A stretch of DNA of 64,000 nucleotides from Myroides injenensis M09-0166 (GCF_000246945.1 NZ_BAEX01000003.1:17131-81130), one strand, 5' to 3'; shown: positions 1 to 9,378, counted from the stretch's first letter. Numbers and translations: made by a program. The notes: generated by a model not told the origin, from the letters alone.

Positions 1-809
1 CGATTTTGAAGTTGCCAATTTGTGTTTCCTTAAAATTTGCAATAACCCATTTTTCTTCGGCTTTGTTGAGCAAAAAAGCTAATGTTTGTCCAGCTTGTAT
101 TAGTTGTCCTTCTTGAATGGTCTTTTTACCAATCTGTCCATCAAAGGGGGCTGTGATTACCGTATGTCGAACGTCCAATTCCTGTCTTTGAACAAGTGTT
201 TCCTTAATTTTTATCTCTGCTTGTATCGCACTATGTTGAGCTCTAAAATCATTCAATTTAGATTCTGCTACTTGTAAAGAAGCTTTAGCCTGATCATAAT
301 CTGACTGTGCAATGGATAAAGAAGTATTGATGTTATCAAATTTTTGTTGTGTGGTCGATTTATCCGCTAGTAGATTTTTATAACGGTCAAATTCTTTTTG
401 CTGTTGGTTCAATCTTGCTTTAGCCCCTATTAATTGTGCTTTTATAACCTCTATACTTTTAAGATGTGTTTCTTTGCTTGCAGTTAAAATCGGTAATTTA
501 GCGCGTGAACTTATGAGCTCTGCTAAAGCGACATCTTTTTTCAGTCTATACTCGTCCAACTCAATAATGGCAAGTGTATCACCTTTTTTAACAAGCTGAT
601 TGTCTTTGTAATATATTTTGTTGATATAACCACCCACTTTTGCGTTTATCGGTGAGAGATAAGCATCTACCTGTGCATCATTAGTCTGTTCATAGCAATA
701 TCCCTTTAAGAAATAGGTAGATCCCCAAATAATTATTCCTATGAATAGTGCGATACCAAACCATTTGGTTAGGCTTACAATAATTTTATCTGTTTTATTT
801 TTGTTCATA
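1..809 (-). CDS. HlyD/EmrA-type efflux periplasmic adaptor (C-terminus outside window)
   Basis: Membrane-fusion subunit that links an inner-membrane exporter to the TolC channel encoded just downstream. Reading the minus strand from the ATG at 807-809 gives a short basic N-terminus, one membrane segment (about residues 12-34), the NDAQVDAY motif typical of EmrA/HlyD adaptors, a lipoyl-type half (GGYINKIYYKDNQLVKKGD), a long coiled coil rich in K, Q and A, then the second half (TVITAPFDGQIGKK). The frame is open to base 1, so the beta-barrel end lies outside. The family is clear; the substrate is unknown. The permease partner is not in the window and may lie beyond base 1. Confidence 0.9.
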
Positions 810-818
810 ATATTTGTA

Positions 819-2153
819 TTAAAGAATTCCGATAATTGCCAATAGCCTGATATGGGTTACTTTTACATTTGTTTGTGCTATTGTCAAATTGAATTTAGCT
901 TCCAACAAAGCATTTTCTGCTTCCAAAAGATCAGTTAGTAGTGATTCTTGATTTAGGTAGCTACTTCTGATAACACGAAGAGTTTCAGTGGTTTTAATTA
1001 TATTTTTTTCTGCCGTTTCAACGCTCTGCAAAGCCTGCTTTTGCTGTAGATAAGCTTCTTTTACCTGAAGAGAGATTTCTTCCTTTTTTATTTCTGCTTT
1101 TTCCTTAGCTTGATTGCTAACAATTTGAGCAAGAGTAATTGTATGTTTACTTTTGTACAAATTATCAATAGAATATTGTACTTTAATTCCTGTTTGACCA
1201 AATCCCCACAAGTCATTTGAATACGGATAAAAGGAAATCTGTGGATAAGTGTAATTATAATTACTATACAAAGAAACTTTAGGTAATAAGCTAGCTTTTA
1301 CTTGTTTTACATTCAGTTCGCTCCATTTAATGTCACTACCAGCAATTTTGTATGCGGGAGATTTGGTGAAAGCAATGTCTAGATAATCATTGTAGTCACT
1401 GAATGTATTAGCGTTTAATTGCATGTCATCTTCGTATTTGATTGCTAGCTCCATATCATTTTCACGTCTCATTAGAATATTAATCCGTTGTTTGGCGATT
1501 TCAATCTTTTTTGTAATATCCGAAAGACTAAGTTCCAGTTGAGACAATTTCACGGAGCTTCTCAGTACATCACTCTTTAATACGGTGCCGTTTTTATGCA
1601 GACTCTCTATTAATCTCAATTGTTTTTTTTCTGATTCAATCTCTGCATACAAAAAATCATAGAAATGCAAAAACTTATATAAATCAAAAAAAGCACCTGC
1701 GACGTTATATTTTACACTTTGGTTTTGTAGATCTACTTCATATTGTTTTCGTGTCTCTGCTTGCTTTTTCATGGCAATATTCCTTTTGTCTTTACCACCA
1801 TTGTAAAGATTAAAGTTTAAGTTGTAGCCCACTGCATACCCATAACCTTTTACAGGGACATCTTGTGCAGAGGAGAATAATCCATTGTCGTAGATAAGAA
1901 ATTTAGAATTTAGTTTTACGTCTGCACCTAACGAAATCTCTGGTAACAAAAGGTCTTTAGCTTCTAATATTTCTATTTTACTTTGCTGATGGTATAGGTC
2001 AGATAGTTTCAGTTGTCGATTATTCATTTCAGCAACTTTCCATATTTCTTCCAAACTTAAAGGTTGGATTTTTTCTGTATGTTGAGCGTAAATGTGGGTT
2101 GTAAATAACAGCATCAGTACGCCCAAAATTAGAACTGTTTTAGATAGTTTCAT
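819..2153 (-). CDS. TolC-family outer-membrane efflux protein
   Basis: Outer-membrane channel of a tripartite exporter, 444 aa, within the usual TolC/OEP length. A signal peptide is visible at residues 1-23, ending in THIYAQ. The body is two rounds of long alpha-helical segments with heptad-like Q/K/E content (about 120-230 and 330-440) separated by the short strand-rich stretches of OEP proteins (GADVKLNSKF, LYSNYNYTYPQISFYP). It stops 9 bases before the HlyD start, so the two are almost certainly one operon read on the minus strand. The substrate cannot be inferred. Confidence 0.9.
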   Translation of the reverse strand: MKLSKTVLILGVLMLLFTTHIYAQHTEKIQPLSLEEIWKVAEMNNRQLKLSDLYHQQSKIEILEAKDLLLPEISLGADVKLNSKFLIYDNGLFSSAQDVPVKGYGYAVGYNLNFNLYNGGKDKRNIAMKKQAETRKQYEVDLQNQSVKYNVAGAFFDLYKFLHFYDFLYAEIESEKKQLRLIESLHKNGTVLKSDVLRSSVKLSQLELSLSDITKKIEIAKQRINILMRRENDMELAIKYEDDMQLNANTFSDYNDYLDIAFTKSPAYKIAGSDIKWSELNVKQVKASLLPKVSLYSNYNYTYPQISFYPYSNDLWGFGQTGIKVQYSIDNLYKSKHTITLAQIVSNQAKEKAEIKKEEISLQVKEAYLQQKQALQSVETAEKNIIKTTETLRVIRSSYLNQESLLTDLLEAENALLEAKFNLTIAQTNVKVTHIRLLAIIGIL

Positions 2154-2174
2154 TAGTTTTGTTTTTATAAATAA

Positions 2175-2393
2175 TTAGTTTCTTTTTCTTTTTAACCATT
2201 GTTTTATAAGCTTTTTCAACTCATCAAGAGCAAAGCTTAAATCGATAGTTGGCATAAAAGGACTTGAATAGGCATAAGCCAACCAGTAAATGTTGGATTT
2301 ATCAATTTCTTCATGAATTAATTTATGTTTAGATTTTTGAGCTTGTATTTCAAGTGCAAAATCTTTATCAGGTTTTATGATTTCATGTTTCAT
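2175..2393 (-). CDS. small hypothetical protein at the head of the efflux operon
   Basis: A 72-aa reading frame beginning MKHEIIKPDKDF and ending in a basic tail (KRKRN). It has no signal peptide or membrane segment and no motif I recognise. It lies 21 bases upstream of the TolC gene on the same strand and divergent from the AraC-type regulator, so it is probably the first gene of the efflux operon. Its location and an ATG start favour a real gene, but it could be a chance frame. Confidence 0.5.
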   Translation of the reverse strand: MKHEIIKPDKDFALEIQAQKSKHKLIHEEIDKSNIYWLAYAYSSPFMPTIDLSFALDELKKLIKQWLKRKRN

Positions 2394-2485
2394 AATGTTT
2401 CTACTATTGTTAACACAACAAAATTATTGAACACTCTGGGTTGTTTTTTTATATAATTAGCCTATTATTTATTATATTTGGCCAT

Positions 2486-3265
2486 ATGGAAATTCTTAAT
2501 CAATTAATAAATACTGTGGATCAAAATCCTGATTCAATTCTTGTGATGCGACAGCAAACCGAGCAGCGTTTGCCAGCTCATCAGCATAATAAGGCTCAGT
2601 TGTTATTAGTGTATGGAGGAATTGCTTATTTGCAAACTGATACAAAGGATTTCTATATTCCAGCTAATCATTATATATGGATACCTAAAAACTTCTCTCA
2701 TAACTTGATGTTTAACACACAGGATTTATATCTTGTCAATATTTATTTTCCAGATGAAAAAGCAGATAATTTTTATAATGAATTGGGTATTTATCCTGTA
2801 AGTAAGCTTTTGGCAGAGATGCTCTCATTTAGTGAAAAATGGCAAGGGGAGTACTTTAATTATTCATGGGAATTTGGTTTTTTGTCAATGCTTAAAGAAT
2901 TATTATCAAAGGAGAATCTTAAAAAATTTTCAATTCAACTCCCTACAACAGATGATCAAAGGCTCAATATTATAATCGAAAGTTTTAGAAATCGATTAAA
3001 TGAACATCTAAGTTTAAATAGCATTGCTTCCCAATCAGGTATGAGTGTAAGGAGTTTTACCAGATTATTTCAAACCAAGTTACATATCACTTTTGTTCAA
3101 TACTTAAAAATGCTACGTATTATCAAGGCGATGGAGTTGATAAAAGATACAGATTTGAATATGACACAAATAGCCTATGAAGTTGGATATTCAAATATAT
3201 CTGCCTTTAGTAATAATTTTCAGCAACTCACCAATATGAGACCCACTGAATTTAAAACAAAATAA
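2486..3265 (+). CDS. AraC-family transcriptional regulator
   Basis: DNA-binding regulator of about 259 aa. The N-terminal half looks like a cupin sensor (PAHQHNKAQLLLVYGG, then IPANHYIWIPKNFSH). The C-terminal ~90 residues hold the two AraC helix-turn-helix motifs (LNSIASQSGMSVRSFTRLFQ and MTQIAYEVGYSNISAFSNNF). I place the start at the ATG at 2486; the frame is open to a TTG at 2441, but that would add an unusual hydrophobic leader. It is divergent from the HlyD/TolC operon, so control of that exporter is the natural inference. Confidence 0.88.
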   Translation: MEILNQLINTVDQNPDSILVMRQQTEQRLPAHQHNKAQLLLVYGGIAYLQTDTKDFYIPANHYIWIPKNFSHNLMFNTQDLYLVNIYFPDEKADNFYNELGIYPVSKLLAEMLSFSEKWQGEYFNYSWEFGFLSMLKELLSKENLKKFSIQLPTTDDQRLNIIIESFRNRLNEHLSLNSIASQSGMSVRSFTRLFQTKLHITFVQYLKMLRIIKAMELIKDTDLNMTQIAYEVGYSNISAFSNNFQQLTNMRPTEFKTK

Positions 3266-3644
3266 GGAATAGTAATTTATAACTATGTGAACTTAAATTC
3301 ACGGCTTTGTTAATAGCTATGAAGTTTTGTCCTTTAATTGGCTAGCACATATTTTTATAGTTTGCCAATATTTAACTGATATTATTGTTATTATCACAAC
3401 AAATTTGTAATAGAAAACGTATATTTTAACTTAGAAATGAAAATACAAATACACTAGCAAGATAAATAAAAGAGTAATTGTGTTTTTATCCATTCTTAGC
3501 CAATAGAGTATTTAAATAATTAGCCGCTTGTAATTATCTTAAAATCAAACTAACAGATATTTGGTAATTATAAATAATAAGTCTTACTAGAAGCATTGTT
3601 TTAAAGAGCGTTTTTGTTGAGGTTTATTTGTGTAAATTTGTAGC
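3266..3644. other. intergenic, 379 bases
   Basis: I see no gene or strong repeat here. The only recognisable element is a Bacteroidota -7 hexamer-type sequence near its right end, listed separately. Confidence 0.5.
3633..3640 (+). promoter_or_regulatory. putative Bacteroidota promoter -7 element of the Crp/Fnr gene
   Basis: TAAATTTG matches the TAnnTTTG consensus. TTTG at 3613-3616 lies 16 bases upstream and could be the -33 element, slightly close. Only four bases separate the element from the ATG at 3645, so a transcript starting at the usual distance would be leaderless or nearly so. Confidence 0.45.
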
Positions 3645-4220
3645 ATGTATAATCGGTTAATTCAACTTATTACAGCAAATGTTACTCTTTCAGAAAAAGA
3701 AAGAGATCTGTGTATTGAATATTTTGAACCTGTATTGTATCCCAAAAGTAGAATTCTTCAAAAGCAAGGGGAAGTTCCAAGGTATATGTATTTTGTTATA
3801 TCAGGTTTTATTCGTTTGTTTCATTACAATGATAAGTGTGATGAACTTACCACACAGATTAATTGTCCTACAGGATTTATTACATCTTACACAAGTTTTG
3901 CAAATCAGAGCAAATCAGATGAAAATTTGCAAACAATAACCGAATGTGAGCTTTTACGTATTACAAAAACTAATCTTGATTTACTTCTTCAGAAAAGTCC
4001 AGCATTTAAAGACTTTAGTATCCTTGTATTTGAGCAATCGTTATCTTATAATGAAAAACGCTCTAAAGAATTAGCAAGCCTAACTGCCCAAGAGCGTTAT
4101 TTAAAATTGATGCAAGAGCATCCTGAAGTATTGCACAAGGTTCCAATGCAATATATCGCCTCCTTTTTGGGGATGAATCCTAAAAGCTTAAGTCGTATTC
4201 GCAAGCAGATCATTAGGTAA
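3645..4220 (+). CDS. Crp/Fnr-family transcriptional regulator
   Basis: A 191-aa protein with the cyclic-nucleotide-binding fold at the N-terminus (PKSRILQKQGEVPRYMYFVI, then ISGFIRLF) and a short C-terminal helix-turn-helix (MQYIASFLGMNPKSLSRIRK). The size and layout fit the Crp/Fnr subgroup common in Bacteroidota, which often controls a neighbouring oxidoreductase gene. No cysteine cluster for an Fe-S centre is present, so it is not a classical oxygen sensor. The SDR gene starts 64 bases downstream on the same strand, making regulation of that gene or co-transcription likely. Confidence 0.88.
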   Translation: MYNRLIQLITANVTLSEKERDLCIEYFEPVLYPKSRILQKQGEVPRYMYFVISGFIRLFHYNDKCDELTTQINCPTGFITSYTSFANQSKSDENLQTITECELLRITKTNLDLLLQKSPAFKDFSILVFEQSLSYNEKRSKELASLTAQERYLKLMQEHPEVLHKVPMQYIASFLGMNPKSLSRIRKQIIR

Positions 4221-4284
4221 CATTTGTGAAGTGATTTTCAACAAGTAAGACAGAACTTTGTCCTATCATTTAAAATCATTCTAT

Positions 4285-5295
4285 ATGACAAATAAAAATT
4301 TAGTATTGGTATCAGGTGCAAATGGACATTTGGGCAATAATCTAGTTAGATTACTGATAAAAAAAGGATTTCAAGTTCGCGCTTCTGTTCGAAATCTCAA
4401 TAATAAGGAGTGTTTCAAAGATTTAGATTGTCAGCTTGTACAGGCAGATATTACAGATAAGGATTCATTTGTTAGAGCCTTGCAAGGTGTGGAAACATTT
4501 TATGCTGTAGGTGCAGCTTTCAAATTATGGGCTAAAGATCCTAAGAAAGAGATTTATGATGTAAATATTCAAGGGACACGTAATACTATAGAGGCTGCAG
4601 CACAAGCAGGTGTGAAAAGAATTGTTTATGTGAGTTCCATCGCAGCATTAGATTATACTCATCTTCCTACTAAAGAAAGTAATGGTTATAATCCAGATCG
4701 AAGAGATATGTATTACAATTCTAAAAATGACGGTGAAAAATTGGCATTTAATCTAGCTAAAAAACTTGGAATTGAGTTGGTATCAGTTATGCCAGGTGCG
4801 ATGATAGGTGGTGAAGCATTTTTACCATTAAATGTATCTTATGGAGTGCTGAAATTAATTTTAAATAAAAGAATTCCTATGGATACAAAAATTACACTAA
4901 ATTGGGTGGATGTAAACGATGTTGCAGAAGGTTGCTACCTAGCTGCAGATAAAGGTCGGGCTGGAGAACGCTATATTCTTGCTAACCAAAAGTGTATGAC
5001 CATTACCGATACCACTAAATTAGCTCAAGAATTGTATCCAGAGCTTAAGCTTAAAGTACCAGAATCTGTCCCTAAAGTTGTATTATATGCCATTGCAGGG
5101 TTTATGGAGTTTTCGGCAAAGTTAAGTGGAAAACCTCCTGTATTAACCACAAAACAAATTGCGATGTTCTCTGGATTGCAGCAAGATTTTGATATTTCTA
5201 AATCAAGAAACGATTTAGGCTTTAATCCACAAAAGCCTGAAAAGATAGTGAAAAAAGCACTGGAATACTTGATGCAGAATAAGCATTTACTCTAA
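4285..5295 (+). CDS. NAD(P)-dependent SDR epimerase/dehydratase (dihydroflavonol-4-reductase-like)
   Basis: Extended short-chain dehydrogenase of 336 aa. The nucleotide-binding motif GANGHLG is at the N-terminus, followed by a second-strand basic residue (ASVRN), the YVSSIAAL strand and the catalytic Tyr-x3-Lys in YYNSKNDGE. The C-terminal region is that of dihydroflavonol-4-reductase-like proteins acting on small carbonyl compounds or sugar nucleotides. The ATG at 4285 is preferred over the upstream in-frame TTG at 4258 because the Rossmann fold then begins within ten residues. A hairpin with a T-run follows the stop. The real substrate is unknown. Confidence 0.85.
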   Translation: MTNKNLVLVSGANGHLGNNLVRLLIKKGFQVRASVRNLNNKECFKDLDCQLVQADITDKDSFVRALQGVETFYAVGAAFKLWAKDPKKEIYDVNIQGTRNTIEAAAQAGVKRIVYVSSIAALDYTHLPTKESNGYNPDRRDMYYNSKNDGEKLAFNLAKKLGIELVSVMPGAMIGGEAFLPLNVSYGVLKLILNKRIPMDTKITLNWVDVNDVAEGCYLAADKGRAGERYILANQKCMTITDTTKLAQELYPELKLKVPESVPKVVLYAIAGFMEFSAKLSGKPPVLTTKQIAMFSGLQQDFDISKSRNDLGFNPQKPEKIVKKALEYLMQNKHLL

Positions 5296-5302
5296 CTCTA
5301 TT

Positions 5303-5343
5303 AGGTGTCCTTTTAAATTACAATTAAATGGATACCTATTTTT
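5303..5343 (+). terminator. rho-independent terminator after the SDR gene
   Basis: AGGTGTCC (5303-5310) pairs with GGATACCT (5330-5337) and is followed by a short T-run. Confidence 0.6.
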
Positions 5344-5741
5344 AACCTTCTTTTATTCAATATTTTTTAAGTTGTAGATATTCAGTTTCTTTTTTATACT
5401 ACAAATACCATACATTTATAAACTACTATTAAAGTAAGTAATTATTCTTTTTGATTTTTTTTAGAGTTTTCCAAAAAAAAGCAAATTGCTAGTTACAAGT
5501 ATTACATCCTTCGATCATGGTATATCTGCAGTGTATTAGCTCTAATTACTGTATCCAAAATAACAAAAATAATCTATTAATTTAATTAACCCTATTATGC
5601 AGAGTCTATTGAGATGCATATTAAAAAGCCTCTACTTTTAGACATGCCCCAAAAAGTGTCTAACTTTTTGGGGTCAGTCCAGAGTTTATCTTATAAGTCT
5701 TTTTTGAATTAATTATTTTTATAAGGCTAAAAAAACATGTT
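5344..5741. other. intergenic, about 400 bases, with one perfect hairpin
   Basis: No gene is visible. It contains the 11-bp perfect hairpin at 5647-5673 listed separately and otherwise AT-rich sequence between convergent genes. Confidence 0.5.
5647..5673. repeat. perfect 11-bp hairpin, possible solo insertion-sequence end or terminator
   Basis: CCCCAAAAAGT (5647-5657) and ACTTTTTGGGG (5663-5673) form a perfect stem with a 5-base loop. On the minus strand the sequence reads TGACCCCAAAAAGTTAGACA, which resembles the terminal repeats of many IS3-family elements. No transposase is nearby and neither strand has a long T-run, so a relic IS end is as likely as a terminator. Confidence 0.5.
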
Positions 5742-6584
5742 TTAAATATACCTATCCATATAACGCTCTAAGGATTCTTTTAATTTATCAAGATAAATCG
5801 TTCTTGATTTACTTCTTGTTTTCATTCTATGAAAGGCATGATGAATATCAATAATTGAAATATCGAAAATCTGCTCAAAGACAAGCGCTATTTTTCTAAT
5901 CTCTAATTCTCCGTTGTTTATCGAACCTGATACCGATAACGCGTAGATGAGTTCAATAAGTGCATTTTGTGATTCTGACCAGTTATAAGAGGTAGTTTTA
6001 TAAGGCTGATTATTGTTTAAATTATGGGTTGAACAGACCTTTTTACTTATATACTCAAGTAAGAGTTCATGGGAGATAATACGTGCAATTTTATAGTCGT
6101 AATAGGTTGAGAATTCACTGTCTATTTCAAAGCCATAACTATTTATACCACTTAAAATATTGATTTTACCAAGGGTGAAAAACTCTTGGTCTCTATCTTC
6201 TCTATTTGTTTTGTAGTAGATGTAGAAATCATTTTTATAATGGTGTTTTTTATAATCTAAATGTAATTCTTTGAGTATTTTACTGAAGAATTTTCGTTTT
6301 AATTCACAATGCTTCGGGGCATTTATTTCATATTTATATATCTTGTTATAGTAGATGAGTTTACCTAATATTTTAGGTTTTATGGTTTTGAAAAATAAAA
6401 TTTCTTGCCTTACCGAGTCAAATCCTTTCTCTAAGATTTTATTTTTTAATTCTAAAAGCACCACTTGTAGAAAACAAATCATTTTAGATAAATCTTCAAG
6501 GCAGATATCTTTTTTACAGATGATTTTTTCTTCTTGTTCAATAATTGTTTCCAGTGCTTTTTTGTAGTTGTTTAATTGTGCCAT
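5742..6584 (-). CDS. rteC: RteC-family regulator of conjugative-transposon excision
   Basis: A 280-aa protein with the family's conserved blocks in order: FFKTIKPKILGKLIYYNKIY, ELHLDYKKHHYKNDFYIYYK, RDQEFFTLGKINI and GINSYGFEID, then a C-terminal helical DNA-binding part. In CTnDOT-type elements RteC activates the xis/exc excision operon. Here it stands alone: no RteA/RteB two-component pair, tet gene or integrase is visible. An excision-like operon lies about 24 kb to the right (31027-34630), and RteC may control it. The family is confident; the target is inference. Confidence 0.88.
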   Translation of the reverse strand: MAQLNNYKKALETIIEQEEKIICKKDICLEDLSKMICFLQVVLLELKNKILEKGFDSVRQEILFFKTIKPKILGKLIYYNKIYKYEINAPKHCELKRKFFSKILKELHLDYKKHHYKNDFYIYYKTNREDRDQEFFTLGKINILSGINSYGFEIDSEFSTYYDYKIARIISHELLLEYISKKVCSTHNLNNNQPYKTTSYNWSESQNALIELIYALSVSGSINNGELEIRKIALVFEQIFDISIIDIHHAFHRMKTRSKSRTIYLDKLKESLERYMDRYI

Positions 6585-7118
6585 TACTTTTATTTATTTA
6601 GGGGTTTTATTTGCTATGGAACATGAAAAAACTCTTAGAACTTTTAGTTGCTTGATAAAATAAGCTAATAAAAACATTAGAGTCAATACGTGAAAACACG
6701 TATTGATTCTAATGCTTTAAAACAAGAAAAGTGAATTGTTAATAGCTGTTTTTTTCTTGTAGGTAAACCAGATGTAACACTTAGTTGATAACTCAATTAT
6801 AGTTACTTGTTTATAAGTTAGCTTTGGTATATAATGATTTGTTTATTAGGTAGAGTGAGCTTATAAAAGGTTTTACAAATAAATTACTTTGAAGTTAATT
6901 TATACTAGTTAAAGTGCTGATTTTAAAATATATAAATGTTAAAGTCGGGTTTATGTTATGATAATTTATGATAAAAATACTATTTTGTAAGTAGTTGTTA
7001 ATTAGCGATGTAGATTTTTTTTAAATTTTAAATTGTGATTTAACTGTAAAATAATCAAATGGAGTTGATGGATAAGTAATTAACCAAGGATAGATTAACT
7101 AGTAATACATATTTTAAT
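6585..7118. other. intergenic, 534 bases, upstream of both rteC and the response regulator
   Basis: The genes on either side are divergent, so both promoters should lie here. I find no gene. The notable content is the long hairpin at 6675-6714. Confidence 0.5.
6675..6714. repeat. 18-bp stem-loop carrying the first copy of a 19-base repeat
   Basis: The arms 6675-6692 and 6697-6714 pair over 18 positions with one G-T wobble, around an AAAA loop. The 19-mer GTGAAAACACGTATTGATT (6690-6708) recurs exactly at 7839-7857. There is no T-run, which argues for a protein-binding site or RNA element over a simple terminator. Confidence 0.7.
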
Positions 7119-7766
7119 ATGAGTGTTAAAGTAGCTATTGTGGATAATCACACGCAATTTTTAGATCATTTAGAGCTTTTATTAAAAACGATACCCAAGG
7201 TTGAGGTTGTATTAAAATGCTCTAATGGACAAGAATTTATTGATGCTTTAGATATGCAAACAGTAGATGTTGTTTTTCTAGATATTCAAATGCCAGTTAA
7301 AGATGGTTTTCAAACCACAGAGGAGTTATCTTGGTATTATCCTGAGATAAAAATTGTTATTCTTACCATGCAAATAGATTTGTTTACCTTGTCTCAACTA
7401 TTTCGATACAATATCTCAGGATATTTAAGTAAAGAGTTTGACCCTGTAGAGCTTGAACGGATAATACTAACGGTTAAAGAATCTGGGATATATTTAGATC
7501 AGAGGATTAAACAAGAGCTTAGCTATTTGCAACAAGATAAGGCTCCCTTTGTGGTAAATATTTCCGAGAGAGAACTTGAAATTATAAAACTCTTTGCCAA
7601 ACAGTATAGTGGTAGAGAAATCGCCGATAAGCTAAATATTAGCTTTAGAACAGTGGAGAAGCACAAAGAGATACTGTTGCAAAAAACAGATTCGAAGAAC
7701 TTTATAGGTGTTATTTTGTTTGCTTTACGCCATTATTATATTAGTCAACAAGATTTTGATATCTAA
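7119..7766 (+). CDS. NarL/FixJ-type response regulator
   Basis: A 215-aa two-domain regulator. The receiver domain (about 3-120) has the phosphoacceptor Asp55 (VVFLDIQMP), the switch threonine in VILTM and the lysine in YLSKEF. The C-terminal LuxR helix-turn-helix (about 145-205) contains SERELEIIKLFAKQYSGREI and FRTVEKHKE. The acidic pocket has only one of the usual two acids (VDNH instead of VDDH), so metal binding may be altered. No histidine kinase gene is near. Its nearest downstream neighbours are the MauE-like and DUF6520 genes, which it may control. Confidence 0.9.
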   Translation: MSVKVAIVDNHTQFLDHLELLLKTIPKVEVVLKCSNGQEFIDALDMQTVDVVFLDIQMPVKDGFQTTEELSWYYPEIKIVILTMQIDLFTLSQLFRYNISGYLSKEFDPVELERIILTVKESGIYLDQRIKQELSYLQQDKAPFVVNISERELEIIKLFAKQYSGREIADKLNISFRTVEKHKEILLQKTDSKNFIGVILFALRHYYISQQDFDI

Positions 7767-7838
7767 ACTATTACTTTAAAAATATAGCCCCTTTCTTTAC
7801 AAAAACTAAAAATGTGCTCTTTTAGGACATAAAATTAG

Positions 7839-7857
7839 GTGAAAACACGTATTGATT
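7839..7857 (+). repeat. second copy of the 19-base repeat
   Basis: GTGAAAACACGTATTGATT is identical to 6690-6708, but here without the pairing left arm. It ends 48 bases before the MauE-like start codon, a position suited to an operator. Confidence 0.65.
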
Positions 7858-7905
7858 TGAAAATTAATGGTTTGTATGTTTGGTGTGAATCAAATCCATA
7901 CCGCC

Positions 7906-9378
7906 ATGAAAACTAAATATATCTTTGTTATACGCTATTTTATTGTACTTCTTTTGGTTTATGCAGCAATAAGTAAACTAATTACATTTGAAGAGTTTAA
8001 AGTACAACTTACTCAGTCTCCTGTTTTAAGTATTTACTCAAGGGTTATAGCTTATTTAGTTGTAATATCCGAGCTTATTATTGCTTTTTTACTAATACTA
8101 AGACCAACAAGGCTATTAGGATTGTATTTAAGTTATAGTCTAATGGTAGCCTTTACCATTTATATCTACTTGATATTAAACTACAGTGACTTTATTCCAT
8201 GCTCGTGTGGGGGTGTACTTGAAAAACTAGGCTGGAGTGAACATTTATGGTTTAATATAATTGTAAGTGTTTTAATTTTGTTAGCTATCTTTTATACCGA
8301 AAATAAATCAAAGCGCTTTTTTATATTATCCATTACAACTACACTAATAAGCATTGGGATAGTAATAATTATTTTTCTATCTTCTGAGTATATCATAAAA
8401 AAAGAAAATCCTTTTATAAGAAGATACCTGCCTTATGGCGTAGTAGAACAGGACACTTTAGATTTAAAGGTAAATACGTTTTACTTCTCAGGCTACTATA
8501 AAGACAAAGTATATCTGGGTAATAGTAAATCTCCACTTATATTTATTAGTGTTGATTCGTTAATGCAAAGAGAGGACTATACTATAAAAATAGATTCAAC
8601 TCAGTTTAAATACACCTACTTGAGATTAAAAACATTTTATCCTTACTTTTTTCTTGGTGATGGTTCTATTCCTATTGTTTATAAAGGACGATTAAACTCT
8701 AGTGAAAAAGCAAAACAAACACAGGTGTTTAGCTTTAAGGAAGCTTATTTTTCGGATTATATTCCAATTGATTCCACAGCAATTGCAATTAAAAGTCAAA
8801 GTAGTGAAAATTATAAAAATGTATTAGGACTTATTGATTCACAAAGTAATCCAAGAACTCATTTAAACTCTAATATATTGAAAAGTGATACTGATGGTGT
8901 ATTTGATACAGATGGTAGTTTTAGCTTTAGCAAATTAGAAAAGACTTTAATCTATACTTATTATTATAAGAACAGGTATATTTTAATAAGCCCTAGCCTT
9001 GAGCTGCTCTCTGCTCAAAACACTATTGATACCACAAAATCCTTAGATATTACAGCTACTAGATTATCATCAGGCGAGAATAAAATGACAACCCCTGTAA
9101 GGGCTATAAATCAAAGAGTAGTAGTTAAAAACAATCTTTTGTTTATTGTATCAAATTCTCTTGGACAAAACGAGTCCAAGGCAATCTATAGACAAGCTAG
9201 TATTGTTGATATCTACGACTTTAAAAAAGACAATTATATCGCTAGCTTTTATATCAATGACCTAGGGGATAGTAAGCTTATTGATTTAATTGTTACAGAC
9301 CATCATATCTATGGACTGTTTGATCAAAAACTTGTGCGTTACAAACTGGCCAGATCATTAACAGACAAGTTTAATTAA
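7906..9378 (+). CDS. MauE/DoxX-like redox membrane protein with long C-terminal extension
   Basis: About 490 aa. The first ~150 residues are a four-helix MauE/DoxX-type domain (RYFIVLLLVYAAISKL, then LITFEEFKVQL) with a CSCGG motif in the loop before the fourth helix. A fifth hydrophobic segment (about 145-165) is followed by ~320 residues rich in beta strands, which look like a periplasmic propeller or sensor domain. MauE proteins are linked to disulfide formation in exported proteins. The ATG at 7906 puts the first helix at the usual distance from the start. The DUF6520 peptide gene follows by 51 bases, suggesting a membrane enzyme with its cysteine-containing client. Confidence 0.75.
   Translation: MKTKYIFVIRYFIVLLLVYAAISKLITFEEFKVQLTQSPVLSIYSRVIAYLVVISELIIAFLLILRPTRLLGLYLSYSLMVAFTIYIYLILNYSDFIPCSCGGVLEKLGWSEHLWFNIIVSVLILLAIFYTENKSKRFFILSITTTLISIGIVIIIFLSSEYIIKKENPFIRRYLPYGVVEQDTLDLKVNTFYFSGYYKDKVYLGNSKSPLIFISVDSLMQREDYTIKIDSTQFKYTYLRLKTFYPYFFLGDGSIPIVYKGRLNSSEKAKQTQVFSFKEAYFSDYIPIDSTAIAIKSQSSENYKNVLGLIDSQSNPRTHLNSNILKSDTDGVFDTDGSFSFSKLEKTLIYTYYYKNRYILISPSLELLSAQNTIDTTKSLDITATRLSSGENKMTTPVRAINQRVVVKNNLLFIVSNSLGQNESKAIYRQASIVDIYDFKKDNYIASFYINDLGDSKLIDLIVTDHHIYGLFDQKLVRYKLARSLTDKFN

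Noticed and set aside
3679-3939. 86-codon frame inside the Crp/Fnr gene
   Set aside because: It overlaps the clear Crp/Fnr domain in another frame and has no features of its own.
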